From: an uncultured Lutibacter sp.
GTDB lineage: Bacteria; Bacteroidota; Bacteroidia; Flavobacteriales; Flavobacteriaceae
Length of the DNA: 64,000 nucleotides
Direction of reading: 5' to 3'
Assembly (NCBI RefSeq): GCF_947493565.1
Contig: NZ_CANLRG010000007.1
Span: forward strand, 62,001 to 126,000
Positions 26,173 through 35,667 of this stretch are shown in pieces (the stretch's first letter is position 1; every line of letters starts with the position of its first letter). Both the position numbers and the translations under genes were made by a program. Below the pieces are notes generated by a model. The model ran no database searches. It saw nothing but the letters and a program-made list of their open reading frames with translations, and was not told the DNA's origin.

Positions 26173-27216
26173 ATGGATAAATCTGAAAAAATTAAATTAG
26201 GAATTTCTATTGGAGATTTTAATGGTATAGGGATAGAAATTATCTTAAAAACATTTTTAGATAAACGAATGTTAGATTTTTGTACTCCAATAATTTTTGG
26301 GTCAACTAAATTAATAACTAGTTATAAAAAAAATACTAACATTAATGTGCTATTTAATGGTATTAAACAAGTAGATAAAGCTATTCAAGGTAAAATTAAT
26401 ATTGTTAACCTTTGGAAAGAAGATATTGATGTTGAATTAGGAAAACCAACAAAACAGTCTGGTAAATATGCATTTCTTTCTTTAAAAGCTGCTACAGAAG
26501 CTTTAAATAATGGAAGTATAGATGTATTGGTAACAGCTCCAATTAATAAAGACAATATACAATCTGAAAATTTTAAATTCCCAGGGCATACCGAGTATTT
26601 AGAATCGAAAATTGAAGGAGATAGTTTAATGATTTTAATGACCAATAAAATTAGAATTGGATTAATTACAGGGCATATTCCAGTTTCTAAAATTTCGGAA
26701 AATATCACACCAGATTTAATCAAACAAAAAGTAGCTATTTTATATACTGCTTTAAAACAAGACTTTGCAATTCAAAAACCCAAAATAGCTATTTTAGGAT
26801 TAAATCCACATTGTGGAGACCACGGAGTTATTGGTTTGGAAGATGATGAAATAATTAAACCTACAATTTTAGAAATTCAAGAAGAAGGTAAATTAGTTTA
26901 TGGTCCATATGCAGCAGATAGTTTTTTTGGTTCAGAAAATTATAAAAATTTTGATGCAATTTTAGCAATGTATCATGATCAAGGATTGGCACCGTTTAAA
27001 ACACTCTCATTTGGTGAGGGCGTAAATTATACAGCAGGGTTAGCAAAAATAAGAACCTCACCAGATCACGGAACAGCTTATGAGCTGGCAGGAAAAGGGC
27101 AAGCCAGTATTAATTCTTTTAAAGAAGCGGTTTTTAGCGCTATTCAAATTTTTAGAACAAGAGAAGAATATAAAAGTTTGACAGAAAACACTTTAAAAAT
27201 AACCCATCAAAAATAA
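26173..27216 (+). CDS. pdxA: 4-hydroxythreonine-4-phosphate dehydrogenase PdxA
   Basis: An NAD-dependent, metal-requiring step of de novo pyridoxal phosphate synthesis. The 347 residues have LGISIGDFNGIGIEIILK at the N-terminus, the metal and substrate residues in GHTEYLE, LNPHCGDHG and MYHDQGLAPFK, and TSPDHGTAYELAGKG near the C-terminus. Length and motif order are normal. It is followed by the yceD-rpmF unit with its own promoter. Confidence 0.95.
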   Translation: MDKSEKIKLGISIGDFNGIGIEIILKTFLDKRMLDFCTPIIFGSTKLITSYKKNTNINVLFNGIKQVDKAIQGKINIVNLWKEDIDVELGKPTKQSGKYAFLSLKAATEALNNGSIDVLVTAPINKDNIQSENFKFPGHTEYLESKIEGDSLMILMTNKIRIGLITGHIPVSKISENITPDLIKQKVAILYTALKQDFAIQKPKIAILGLNPHCGDHGVIGLEDDEIIKPTILEIQEEGKLVYGPYAADSFFGSENYKNFDAILAMYHDQGLAPFKTLSFGEGVNYTAGLAKIRTSPDHGTAYELAGKGQASINSFKEAVFSAIQIFRTREEYKSLTENTLKITHQK

Positions 27217-27264
27217 AAAGAATAAAAATTAAGAATTTATTTTAAAATAATAGGTATATTTTTA

Positions 27265-27272
27265 TATCTTTG
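27265..27272 (+). promoter_or_regulatory. -7 element of the yceD-rpmF operon
   Basis: TATCTTTG, 22 bp before the ATG at 27295, which supports that start over TTG 27283. Confidence 0.55.
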
Positions 27273-27294
27273 CACGCTCAAATTGAAGTTCGAA

Positions 27295-27870
27295 ATGAAA
27301 GATTTAAAAGAATTTGAAATTTCTTTTGTTGGTTTAAAAGAAGGGGTACATCATTTTGAATATATAATTGAGAAAGAGTTCTTTGATTTTTTTGAGTACG
27401 AAGAATTTTACAATTCAAATGTAAAAATAGATTTGTCTTTTTTAAAAAAAGCTACGATGTTTGAATTAGAGTTTTCTATTTTAGGATGGGTTGAAGTTGC
27501 TTGTGATGTAACAAATGAATTATTTCAACTACCAATAAATTCTAAAATGGATTTAATTGTGAAGTTTGGTGATGAATATAATGATGAAAATGAAGAATTA
27601 TTAATCATACCCCATACAGATTATAAACTGAATGTAGCACAATTTATTTATGAAACAATTGTTTTGTCAGTACCATTAAAAAAGATTCACCCAGGAGTTG
27701 CAGATGGGACTCTAAAATCGGAAGTACTAGAGAAGTTAAAAGAATTTGAAATAAAAGAAGAAGTTGAAAAACAAACACCTGATGAAAACATCAATGAAAC
27801 TATTGATCCAAGGTGGAATAAATTAAAAGATATACTAATAGACAAAAATAAGAGTAATGGCACATCCTAA
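27295..27870 (+). CDS. YceD/DUF177 family protein
   Basis: About 191 residues, acidic, usually encoded directly before rpmF and linked to 23S rRNA or large-subunit metabolism. The conserved parts are [17 protein letters not shown] (one Cys where two-Cys forms have a metal pair) and the C-terminal [10 protein letters not shown], which is the family signature. The start is ATG 27295 ([13 protein letters not shown]), not the TTG at 27283. Its 3' end overlaps rpmF by 14 bp in another frame, so the two are co-translated. Confidence 0.85.
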   Translation: MKDLKEFEISFVGLKEGVHHFEYIIEKEFFDFFEYEEFYNSNVKIDLSFLKKATMFELEFSILGWVEVACDVTNELFQLPINSKMDLIVKFGDEYNDENEELLIIPHTDYKLNVAQFIYETIVLSVPLKKIHPGVADGTLKSEVLEKLKEFEIKEEVEKQTPDENINETIDPRWNKLKDILIDKNKSNGTS

Positions 27871-28051
27871 AAGAAAAATATCAAAAACTAGAAGAGATAA
27901 AAGAAGAACTCATTATAAAGCAGTAGCTCCTCAAGTGGCTATTGATCCAACAACAGGAGAAGCTCATTTATACCACAGAGCCCACTGGCATGAAGGAAAA
28001 CTTTATTACAGAGGTCAAATAGTTATTGATTCTGAAGAACTTCAAGCTTAA
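27857..28051 (+). CDS. rpmF: 50S ribosomal protein L32
   Basis: A 64-residue basic ribosomal protein: [20 protein letters not shown] is the standard L32 N-terminus, followed by a short C-terminal part with [16 protein letters not shown]. The zinc-binding CXXC pairs of some L32 forms are absent. It overlaps the yceD gene by 14 bp and is followed by a terminator and then fabH, the usual bacterial order. Confidence 0.97.
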   Translation: MAHPKRKISKTRRDKRRTHYKAVAPQVAIDPTTGEAHLYHRAHWHEGKLYYRGQIVIDSEELQA

Positions 28052-28071
28052 ATTCAAAAGATTTAAAAATA

Positions 28072-28099
28072 AAAAAACTCTCATTTTTGAGGGTTTTTT
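28072..28099 (+). terminator. Terminator of yceD-rpmF
   Basis: AACTCTCA and TGAGGGTT (one G-U pair) around 4 nt, between A and T tracts. fabH follows, so read-through or a separate promoter must serve it. Confidence 0.7.
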
Positions 28100-28203
28100 T
28101 TATTTTTTACAGTGATTTTAGCTAAAAAGTGATAAAAATCGCTTATAATTAAAAATAATTTTCATTACTTTGAACCTCTTTTTTGATTAAAAGAAAACCA
28201 ATT

Positions 28204-29199
28204 ATGACAAAAATTACCGCAGCAATAACCGCCGTTGGCAAGTATCTTCCTGAAGATATTTTATCTAATGAAATGTTAGAAAAAATGGTTGATACAAATG
28301 ACGAATGGATTTTTACTAGAACAGGAATTAAAGAGCGAAGAATATTAAAAGGAGAAGGTAAAGGAACTTCTTTTATGGCTATAAAAGCAGCCCAAGAACT
28401 TATAGAAAAGAAAAAACTAAATCCCAAAGAAATTGAGTTAGTAATTGTTGCAACTGCTACCCCAGATATGCAAGCAGCAGCTACAGCAGCTTATGTGGCA
28501 ACTCAAATTGGAGCAGTAAATGCATTTGGTTTTGATTTAGAGGCTGCTTGTTCAAGTTTTTTATATGGAATGTCTGTAGCTTCTAAGTATATTGAATCTG
28601 GAAAATACAAAAAAGTATTATTGATAGGTGCAGATAAGTGCTCTTCAATGATAGATTATACAGACAGAGCAACCTGTATAATATTTGGAGATGGAGCTGG
28701 AGCTGTTTTATTTGAACCAAATACAGAAGGATTAGGATTGCAAGATGAATATTTAAGGAGTGATGGGTCTGGAAGAGAGTTTCTTCAAGTAAAATCTAGT
28801 GGGTCAATGTACCCAGTTACAAAAGAAACTCTAGAAAATAGAGAGAACTTTGTTTTTCAAGACGGTAAAACAGTATTTAAAAATGCTGTTTTTAACATGG
28901 CAGATGTGGCAGTAAAAATATTAGAAAGAAATAATTTAACTAAAGAAGATGTTTCATGGTTGGCAGCTCACCAAGCTAATAAGCGGATTATTGAAGCAAC
29001 AGCCAATAGAATAAAATTAGAAAGCTCAAAAGTAATGATGAATATTGAAAAGTATGGAAACACTACTTCTGCAACATTACCATTACTATTAGCAGACTAT
29101 GAAGAACAACTAAAAAAAGGAGACACTATAATTTTTGCAGCATTTGGAGGAGGGTTCACTTGGGGATCAATATACTTCAAATGGGCTTATAATTCATAA
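28204..29199 (+). CDS. fabH: 3-oxoacyl-ACP synthase III (FabH)
   Basis: Starts fatty-acid chains by joining acyl-CoA to malonyl-ACP. About 331 residues from ATG 28204 (MTKITAAITAVGKYLPEDIL); the seven extra codons from 28183 are not family-like. The Cys-His-Asn triad is seen in LEAACSSFLYG, AAHQANKRI and KYGNTTSATLP. It leads into accB and accC, so initiation and malonyl-CoA supply are grouped. Confidence 0.96.
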   Translation: MTKITAAITAVGKYLPEDILSNEMLEKMVDTNDEWIFTRTGIKERRILKGEGKGTSFMAIKAAQELIEKKKLNPKEIELVIVATATPDMQAAATAAYVATQIGAVNAFGFDLEAACSSFLYGMSVASKYIESGKYKKVLLIGADKCSSMIDYTDRATCIIFGDGAGAVLFEPNTEGLGLQDEYLRSDGSGREFLQVKSSGSMYPVTKETLENRENFVFQDGKTVFKNAVFNMADVAVKILERNNLTKEDVSWLAAHQANKRIIEATANRIKLESSKVMMNIEKYGNTTSATLPLLLADYEEQLKKGDTIIFAAFGGGFTWGSIYFKWAYNS

Positions 29200-29220
29200 T
29201 AAATTAACAACTAAAACTAA

Positions 29221-29709
29221 ATGAATATGGAATTAAAAGATATTCAAAATTTGATAAAATTTGTTGCTAAATCTGGCGCAAGTGAAGTAAAGTTAGAAAT
29301 GGAAGATATAAAAATCACCATTAAAACTGGATCAGAAAAAACGGAAACAACAATTGTACAACAGGCTCCTATGGGGATGCCTCAGATGCAAATACCTAGT
29401 CAAGCAGCAGCAACATCGTCAGTTGAAACTCATGTAGCCGGAACAGAAAAGAAAGATGAAGCTTCAAATTATATTGAAATAAAATCACCAATTATTGGAA
29501 CGTTTTATAGAAAACCATCTCCGGACAAACCAGTTTTTGTTGAGGTAGGTGATACTGTTAGTCCTGATACAGTTGTTTGTATTGTTGAAGCAATGAAGCT
29601 TTTTAATGAAATTGAATCTGAAGTTTCAGGAAAAATAGTTAAAATACTGGTAGAAGATGGTACTCCAATTGAATTTGGACAACCATTATTTTTAGTAGAT
29701 CCTTCATAA
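29221..29709 (+). CDS. accB: Acetyl-CoA carboxylase biotin carboxyl carrier protein
   Basis: Carries biotin between the carboxylase and transferase halves of acetyl-CoA carboxylase. The 162 residues have an N-terminal helix (LKDIQNLIKFVAKSGASEVKLEM), a flexible Pro/Ala/Gln linker, and the biotinyl domain with the target Lys in VEAMKLFNEIE. ATG 29221 or the in-frame ATG 29227 may be used. It is 21 bp downstream of fabH and 67 bp upstream of accC. Confidence 0.95.
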   Translation: MNMELKDIQNLIKFVAKSGASEVKLEMEDIKITIKTGSEKTETTIVQQAPMGMPQMQIPSQAAATSSVETHVAGTEKKDEASNYIEIKSPIIGTFYRKPSPDKPVFVEVGDTVSPDTVVCIVEAMKLFNEIESEVSGKIVKILVEDGTPIEFGQPLFLVDPS

Positions 29710-29776
29710 AACAATTTCAATTTTCATATTCAATAAAATCAAGTTGAGATTATTGAATTGAATAAAATTACGCATT

Positions 29777-31123
29777 ATGTTTAAAAAGATATTAATTGCC
29801 AATAGAGGTGAGATAGCATTACGTGTTATTAGAACTTGTAGAGAAATAGGAGTAAAAACAGTTGCAGTTTATTCAACTGCTGATGCTGAAAGTTTACATG
29901 TGCGCTTTGCGGATGAAGCAGTATGTATTGGACCACCTCCAAGTAGTGAGTCTTACTTAAAAATGTCAGCAATTTTAGCTGCGGCTGAAATTACCAATGC
30001 CGATGCAATACATCCAGGATATGGCTTTTTAGCTGAAAATGCTAAATTTTCTAAACTTTGCGAAGAACACGGCATAAAATTTATTGGTGCTTCTGCAGAT
30101 ATGATTAGCAAAATGGGAGATAAAGCATCAGCTCGTGCAACAATGAAAGCTGCAGAAGTTCCTACAATACCTGGCTCAGATGGTATTTTAGAAACTTTTG
30201 AAGAAGCTGAAAAATTAGCGGATGAAATGAAATACCCTGTAATGCTCAAAGCAACTGCAGGTGGTGGAGGTAAAGGGATGAGAGCAGTTTGGAAAAAGGA
30301 AAAATTAAAAGACGCTTGGGATTCTGCTCGTCATGAAGCTGCTGCAGCATTTGGAAATGATGGTATGTACATGGAAAAATTAATTGAAGAACCAAGACAT
30401 ATTGAAATTCAAGTTATTGGTGATTCATTTGGAAAAGCCTGTCATTTATCTGAAAGAGATTGTTCAATTCAACGTCGTCATCAAAAGTTAACTGAAGAGG
30501 CGCCATCACCATTTATGACCCCTCAGTTAAGAAAAAAGATGGGAGAAGCTGCTGTAAAAGCTGCAGAATATATTTCATATGAAGGCGCAGGTACAGTAGA
30601 GTTTTTAGTAGATAAACACAGAAATTTCTACTTTATGGAGATGAATACTCGTATACAAGTAGAGCACCCAATTACAGAGCAGGTTATAGATTATGATTTA
30701 ATTTATGAGCAAATAAAAGTGGCAGCAGGTATCCCTATTTCAGGAAAGAACTATATGCCAAAATTACATTCTATTGAGTGTAGAATAAATGCAGAAGACC
30801 CATATAATGATTTTAGACCTTCTCCTGGTAAAATAACGACTTTACATACACCAGGAGGTCATGGAGTAAGAGTTGATACTCACGTTTACGCTGGTTATTC
30901 AATCCCGCCTAATTATGATTCTATGATTGCAAAATTAATAACGACTGCTCAAACAAGAGAAGAAGCTATTAATAAAATGAAAAGAGCATTAGATGAATTT
31001 ATAATTGAAGGAGTTAAAACAACTATTCCATTTCATAGGCAATTAATGGATCATCCAGATTATATAGCAGGGAATTATACTACTAAATTTATGGAAGACT
31101 TTAAAATACAGCTAGAGGAATAG
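29777..31123 (+). CDS. accC: Acetyl-CoA carboxylase, biotin carboxylase subunit
   Basis: ATP-dependent carboxylation of biotin on AccB. The 448 residues start with [19 protein letters not shown], and include the ATP-grasp glycine loop [14 protein letters not shown], the bicarbonate and metal residues in [15 protein letters not shown], and [14 protein letters not shown] in the C-terminal domain. It is the last gene of the fatty-acid group and is followed by a terminator. Confidence 0.97.
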   Translation: MFKKILIANRGEIALRVIRTCREIGVKTVAVYSTADAESLHVRFADEAVCIGPPPSSESYLKMSAILAAAEITNADAIHPGYGFLAENAKFSKLCEEHGIKFIGASADMISKMGDKASARATMKAAEVPTIPGSDGILETFEEAEKLADEMKYPVMLKATAGGGGKGMRAVWKKEKLKDAWDSARHEAAAAFGNDGMYMEKLIEEPRHIEIQVIGDSFGKACHLSERDCSIQRRHQKLTEEAPSPFMTPQLRKKMGEAAVKAAEYISYEGAGTVEFLVDKHRNFYFMEMNTRIQVEHPITEQVIDYDLIYEQIKVAAGIPISGKNYMPKLHSIECRINAEDPYNDFRPSPGKITTLHTPGGHGVRVDTHVYAGYSIPPNYDSMIAKLITTAQTREEAINKMKRALDEFIIEGVKTTIPFHRQLMDHPDYIAGNYTTKFMEDFKIQLEE

Positions 31124-31153
31124 AGTAGTAGTGTTTCAAATTAAAATTAAAAT

Positions 31154-31186
31154 AAAGGATATGAGAACTCATATCCTTTATTTTTT
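31154..31186 (+). terminator. Terminator after accC
   Basis: Perfect arms AAAGGATATGAG (31154-31165) and CTCATATCCTTT (31168-31179), then a T tract. Confidence 0.85.
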
Positions 31187-31212
31187 TAAATTTACTTTCA
31201 ATTAGAAATCTT

Positions 31213-31677
31213 ATGAAGCAAAAAGAGTTGCATATTGATGGTATAGATAAGGTAATTTTAAAGCATTTAATGAAAGATGCTCGTACACCTATCTTAGGAA
31301 TTGCTCGTGAAATAGGAATCTCTGGAGCAGCTATTCATCAGCGATTAAGAAAGTTAGAATCTGTTGGACTTATAGCAGGTTCAAAATTTATAATAAACCC
31401 TAAAGTTTTAGGGTATAAAACTTTAGCCTTTGTTGGAATATTCTTGGATGCAGCAAGTAAATATTCAGCTGCAATTAAAAGATTGAAAGAGATTCCAGAA
31501 GTAATAGAAAGTCATTATACAACAGGTAACTATGCAATTTTTATTAAAATTTTATGCCGTGATAACGAACATTTAATGCATCTGTTAAATCAAGACATTC
31601 AATCTATCAAAGGAGTTGCAAGAACAGAAACTTTTATATCCTTAGACCAACAAATAGACAGACAGATTAATTTATAA
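31213..31677 (+). CDS. Lrp/AsnC family transcriptional regulator
   Basis: A 154-residue feast/famine regulator: an N-terminal winged helix-turn-helix (LGIAREIGISGAAIHQRLRK, about residues 25-46), then the alpha/beta ligand and oligomerisation (RAM) domain (YKTLAFVGIFLDA and the following stretch with HYTTGNYAIFIKI). It stands alone between two terminators, so it does not reveal its target genes. Amino-acid responsive control is the family role. Confidence 0.9.
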   Translation: MKQKELHIDGIDKVILKHLMKDARTPILGIAREIGISGAAIHQRLRKLESVGLIAGSKFIINPKVLGYKTLAFVGIFLDAASKYSAAIKRLKEIPEVIESHYTTGNYAIFIKILCRDNEHLMHLLNQDIQSIKGVARTETFISLDQQIDRQINL

Positions 31678-31708
31678 AAAAAACCAGTTTAAACTGGTTT
31701 TTTTTATA
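31676..31708. terminator. Bidirectional terminator, lrp-like gene and zinc peptidase
   Basis: Arms AAACCAGTTT and AAACTGGTTT, directly joined (31681-31700), with A and T tracts on either side. Confidence 0.8.
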
Positions 31709-31710
31709 AA

Positions 31711-32409
31711 TTAATCTCTAGAGCCTAAAATTCTAAACCCCCAATATAATAACATTGCTAATGATCCTAATGCTGCCACTAAATAGGTTCTGGCAGCCCA
31801 CTTAAGAGCATCTTTAGCCCCGTCTTGCTCACTATTGGTAAGCATATTATTAGTTTTTAGCCAAGCTAGCGCTCTATTACTTGCATCGTATTCAACAGGT
31901 AGCGTTATAAAACTAAACAGTGTTGCAATAGCCATCATAACAAGTCCAGCAACAGCAATTAAAAATCCAATTCCAGTTGTTCCAGAAGCAGCCCCTAATA
32001 AAATACCTCCAATTACTAACCATAATGAAAATTTTGAAGTAACACTTACAACAGGAACAATTTTAGAGCGCATAGTTAACCATTGGTATGCTTGAGCGTG
32101 TTGTACTGCATGACCAACTTCATGAGAAGCTACTGCAGCAGCAGAAGCATTTCTTTGGTTGTAAACAGCCTCACTTAAATTTACAGTCTTGTTAACAGGG
32201 TTGTAATGGTCTGTTAATTGACCAGGTGTAGAAATAATCTTCACGTCAAAAATACCATTGTCATGTAGCATTTTTTCGGCAATTTCTCTTCCAGTTAATC
32301 CATTTTGTAACTGTACTTTTGAATAGTGTCTAAATTTGTTTTTTAATTGCTGACTAACTAGCCAACTAATTAATGAAATTCCTCCAATTATAATATAATA
32401 TCCAATCAT
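31711..32409 (-). CDS. Zinc metallopeptidase, YugP family
   Basis: A 232-residue membrane protease-like protein. The HEXXH motif is in ASHEVGHAVQHAQ (about residues 95-107), and a conserved Glu and further membrane segments follow (LWLVIGGILLGAASG, GFLIAVAGLVMMAIATLFSF). An N-terminal helix anchors it. YugP-type proteins are inner-membrane metallopeptidases with no well-defined substrate. It converges on the Lrp-family gene and diverges from ansA. Confidence 0.88.
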   Translation of the reverse strand: MIGYYIIIGGISLISWLVSQQLKNKFRHYSKVQLQNGLTGREIAEKMLHDNGIFDVKIISTPGQLTDHYNPVNKTVNLSEAVYNQRNASAAAVASHEVGHAVQHAQAYQWLTMRSKIVPVVSVTSKFSLWLVIGGILLGAASGTTGIGFLIAVAGLVMMAIATLFSFITLPVEYDASNRALAWLKTNNMLTNSEQDGAKDALKWAARTYLVAALGSLAMLLYWGFRILGSRD

Positions 32410-32434
32410 AAATTTCTTCTTTAGTTTATGTTTT

Positions 32435-32442
32435 TAATTTTG
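32435..32442 (+). promoter_or_regulatory. -7 element of ansA
   Basis: TAATTTTG lies inside the possible longer reading frame from 32428, so ATG 32488 is the likely start. Confidence 0.5.
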
Positions 32443-32487
32443 GTAAATTTACATCATAAATTATTCCAAAAAAAAGGAACAGACAAA

Positions 32488-33525
32488 ATGACAAAAACGC
32501 CAAACATTCTTTTAATTTATACTGGTGGAACTATTGGTATGGTTAAAGATTACAAAACTGGAGCACTAAGAACGTTCAATTTTGATAAATTGTTAAAACA
32601 TATTCCCGAAATAAATCATTTAAAATGTACCATTAGCAGTGTTTCTTTGAGTGAGCCAATAGATTCTTCCAATATGAATCCTGATAATTGGGTGTTAATT
32701 GCTGAAATTATTGAAGAAAATTATGAAGCTTATGATGGTTTTGTGGTTTTACATGGCTCTGATACGATGTCTTATACAGCTTCGGTAATAAGTTTTATGT
32801 TAGAAAATCTTTCAAAGCCCATTATTTTTACAGGTTCACAATTACCTATAGGTGATTTAAGAACAGATGCTAAAGAAAATTTAATTACTTCAATTGAAAT
32901 AGCTGCTTCTCAAGATAAAAATAAACCAGTTATTTCGGAAGTATGCTTGTACTTCGAATATAAATTATACAGAGCTAATAGAACAATAAAAATAAATGCA
33001 GAACATTTTGAGGCATTTACTTCGCCTAACTATCCAGCTATTGGTGAAAGTGGAGTTCATTTGAAATTTAACAAACAATTGATATATAAATCTAAAAGTA
33101 GTAAACCTTTAAAAGTTAGAAAAAAATTAGACAATAATATTGTTGTTTTAAAGATTTTTCCCGGAATTACAAAATTAGTTGTTGAAAGTATATTATCAAT
33201 AAAAAATTTAAAAGGAGTTATTTTAGAAACTTATGGTTCTGGAAACGCCCCAACTGAAAAGTGGTTTGTAAACTTGTTAAAAGCAGCAATTAAAAATGGT
33301 ATCCACATTGTGAATGTAACTCAATGCGCTGGAGGAAGTGTAATTATGGGACAATATGAAACCAGTGTTGAGCTGGAAAAAATAGGAATTATAAGTGGGA
33401 ATGATATTACAACAGAATCAGCCATAGCAAAGCTTATGTACTTATTGGGGGAAAATATTCCAAAAAAGAAGTTTAAATCTATTTTTGAAACAGAGTTAAG
33501 GGGTGAAATGACAACTGCAGAGTGA
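32488..33525 (+). CDS. ansA: L-asparaginase, type I (cytoplasmic)
   Basis: Hydrolyses asparagine to aspartate and ammonia. About 345 residues from ATG 32488 (MTKTPNILLIYTGGTIGM). The nucleophile Thr is in TGGTIG, a second active-site block is VVLHGSDTMSYTA, and DAKENL holds the catalytic Lys. There is no signal peptide in this form. A frame open from 32428 would add 20 residues, but a -7 element lies within it. Confidence 0.93.
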   Translation: MTKTPNILLIYTGGTIGMVKDYKTGALRTFNFDKLLKHIPEINHLKCTISSVSLSEPIDSSNMNPDNWVLIAEIIEENYEAYDGFVVLHGSDTMSYTASVISFMLENLSKPIIFTGSQLPIGDLRTDAKENLITSIEIAASQDKNKPVISEVCLYFEYKLYRANRTIKINAEHFEAFTSPNYPAIGESGVHLKFNKQLIYKSKSSKPLKVRKKLDNNIVVLKIFPGITKLVVESILSIKNLKGVILETYGSGNAPTEKWFVNLLKAAIKNGIHIVNVTQCAGGSVIMGQYETSVELEKIGIISGNDITTESAIAKLMYLLGENIPKKKFKSIFETELRGEMTTAE

Positions 33526-33697
33526 TTTTTTTTTAATTATTTAAGAAATAACGTAATTAATATTTAATAAAACATCTGATAGTAGAAATATTTTTATTGA
33601 TATTTTAAAAAAAATCAATTTCTAAAAAAATAATTTAAAGTGCTTATAAAATTTTCAGAATTCAACATTTTTTTGTTACTTGCCATTCGCAAAAGAT

Positions 33698-33754
33698 GTC
33701 GAGGATTGGAGTTATAAGAAAGTTTACAACTTTAGAGTTTTCTCTCCAATAGAC
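33698..33754 (+). ncRNA. Candidate structured leader upstream of exbB
   Basis: ATTGGAG (33705-33711) pairs with CTCCAAT (33744-33750), extended by GTC/GAC (33698-33700, 33752-33754). AGAAA/TTTCT and AAAGT/ACTTT form inner helices. A T-rich stretch follows. It lies 64 nt before exbB in a 292-bp gap that is otherwise AT-rich without genes. No function is known. Confidence 0.35.
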
Positions 33755-33817
33755 AAATTTGTTTTAAAAATATTTTATATTTAACCCGTAAAAAATTAAT
33801 AAATTAACTATTACACG

Positions 33818-34567
33818 ATGAAAAGAGTATTTACTATCCTTGCAATTACAGGATTACTATTATTTGGAGCAGCACCTAAAGCAATTGCACAAGATGCAGC
33901 TAACACTGAACAAGTTGCAGATGATGCAGCTGAAGCAAAAACATTTCACCAAGAATTAAAGCAACGTTTTATTGAAGGTGGACCATTCTTTATGGGAATT
34001 GTATTAGTAGCCTTAATTTTAGGATTAGCTATTGCAATTGAAAGAATTATTTACTTGAATATGGCAACTACTAACACAAAAAAATTAGTAAATAAAGTGG
34101 ATGATGCATTAGCATCTGGTGGTGTAGAAGCAGCTAAAGAGGTTTGTAGAAATACAAAAGGGCCTGTAGCATCTATTTTTTATCAAGGTTTAGATAGAAT
34201 GGACGAAGGTGTAGATGCAGCTGAAAAAGCAGTTGTTGGATACGGTGGAGTTCAAATGGGATTATTAGAAAAAAATATTTCTTGGTTATCTTTATTTATT
34301 GCATTAGCACCAATGCTTGGTTTCATGGGAACTGTAATTGGTATGATTAAAGCCTTTGACTCTATTCAAGCAGCTGGTGATATTTCTCCAACAGTAGTAG
34401 CAGGAGGTATTAAAGTAGCGTTATTAACTACAGTATTTGGTTTAGTTGTTGCAATTATTCTTCAAATATTTTATAACTATATTATTTCTAAAGTAGATAG
34501 TATTGTTAACAATATGGAGGATGCATCAATATCACTTGTTGACCTTTTGGTTAAACATAAAAAATAA
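33818..34567 (+). CDS. exbB: ExbB/TolQ family proton channel protein
   Basis: The inner-membrane motor subunit that couples proton flow to outer-membrane transport through TonB. It has 249 residues: a predicted signal-like N-terminal segment (to about residue 25, ending AIAQ), a first helix (FMGIVLVALILGLAIAIERI) and two C-terminal helices with the channel motif LAPMLGFMGTVIGMIKAFD. Signal-bearing ExbB is usual in Bacteroidota. It heads a four-gene run with a small membrane protein and two exbD copies. Confidence 0.92.
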   Translation: MKRVFTILAITGLLLFGAAPKAIAQDAANTEQVADDAAEAKTFHQELKQRFIEGGPFFMGIVLVALILGLAIAIERIIYLNMATTNTKKLVNKVDDALASGGVEAAKEVCRNTKGPVASIFYQGLDRMDEGVDAAEKAVVGYGGVQMGLLEKNISWLSLFIALAPMLGFMGTVIGMIKAFDSIQAAGDISPTVVAGGIKVALLTTVFGLVVAIILQIFYNYIISKVDSIVNNMEDASISLVDLLVKHKK

Positions 34568-34575
34568 TAACAATT

Positions 34576-35037
34576 ATGAATAAGAATTTATCAAAAATAT
34601 TAACACTAATTGCAGGACTAATTGGGGCTATAGGGTTTGTTTTCTTCATAAGAGTTATTATGGCTGGAGATGATGCTATTGAGAACGATGCTGCTGTTCA
34701 AGCAAGTATTGTATCTCCTTTTGTCCTTTTTGCAGAAGTAGTGTTAATAGCAACAGCAATAATTGCTGTTATATTTTCAGTAGTGAATTTGCTAAAAAAC
34801 CCACAAGTTTTAAAAAGATCGTTAATTGCCGTAGGTGTGTTAATAGTATTTTTAGTAATAGCATATTCAATATCTTCTGATGCAGCTGTTACAGATACAG
34901 TTGGAAAAGTATTAGAAGATGGTGAAGCAGGAAGTGTTTCAAAATGGGTAAGTACTGGAATTAACTTTAGTGCAATTTTAGGTATTATTGGTTTTGGAGC
35001 CTTTTTTATTGACTTTGTAAGATCACTTGTAAAATAA
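34576..35037 (+). CDS. Membrane protein between exbB and exbD
   Basis: A 153-residue protein with four predicted helices (about residues 7-27, 46-69, 82-99, 130-150) and a short acidic loop after the third helix (DTVGKVLEDGEAGS). No motif is recognised. Its place between exbB and exbD is conserved in many Flavobacteriia as I recall, so it may be an accessory of the TonB-ExbBD motor. Confidence 0.7.
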   Translation: MNKNLSKILTLIAGLIGAIGFVFFIRVIMAGDDAIENDAAVQASIVSPFVLFAEVVLIATAIIAVIFSVVNLLKNPQVLKRSLIAVGVLIVFLVIAYSISSDAAVTDTVGKVLEDGEAGSVSKWVSTGINFSAILGIIGFGAFFIDFVRSLVK

Positions 35038-35044
35038 ACGAATT

Positions 35045-35659
35045 ATGGCAAGAAGAGAAAATTCAGAAATAAATGCTGGTTCAATGGCAGACATTGCGTT
35101 CTTGCTTTTAATATTTTTCTTAGTGACAACTACGATGGATGTGGACTCTGGAATTGCACGTAAGCTGCCAGAAAAAAGTGAAGATACACCTGAAGTAACT
35201 ATAAAAGAGAAAAACGTTTTAGATATTGTTGTTAACCGTAACAATCAACTTTTAGTTGAAAACGAATATGTTCAGGTTGCAGACATCAGACGTTTGGCTA
35301 TGGAGTTTATTGATAATGGTGGAGGTTTGTCAGCACCAAAAGATGATCAACCAGGTAAACCTTGTGATTATTGTAATGGAGCTAAAGATCCAGAATCTTC
35401 AGATCACCCAACTAAAGCAATAATATCTTTACAAAGCGATAGAGGTACAACTTATGGAATGTACGTGTCTATTCAAAATGAAATTGAAGCGGCATATAAT
35501 GAGTTGAGAAATAAATTATCATTACAAAAGTATAAAAGACGTTATGATGATTTATTGAAAGACTATAAAGACAATCCTACTGAGAATTTAAAAGTAAAAA
35601 TTGATTTTTTGAAGGATAGTTATCCTCAAATAATTACAGAACCTGAACCAATTAAATAA
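35045..35659 (+). CDS. exbD: ExbD family protein with Cys-rich insertion
   Basis: The second motor subunit, one helix plus a periplasmic domain. The 204 residues have the helix with the key Asp (SMADIAFLLLIFFLVTTTMD), then a periplasmic domain. Compared with ordinary ExbD (about 140), it carries an insertion with GKPCDYCNGAKDPESSDHP (about residues 100-118) and a long C-terminal tail after LQKYKRRY. The CXXC suggests disulphide or metal binding in the periplasm. Confidence 0.88.
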   Translation: MARRENSEINAGSMADIAFLLLIFFLVTTTMDVDSGIARKLPEKSEDTPEVTIKEKNVLDIVVNRNNQLLVENEYVQVADIRRLAMEFIDNGGGLSAPKDDQPGKPCDYCNGAKDPESSDHPTKAIISLQSDRGTTYGMYVSIQNEIEAAYNELRNKLSLQKYKRRYDDLLKDYKDNPTENLKVKIDFLKDSYPQIITEPEPIK

Positions 35660-35667
35660 TATCAGAT

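Noticed and set aside
33583-33624. Nested inverted repeat TAGAAA/TTTCTA and ATTGAT/ATCAAT in the exbB upstream gap
   Set aside because: Almost pure A/T with an 8-base bulge; such pairings are expected by chance in this region and no gene start depends on it.
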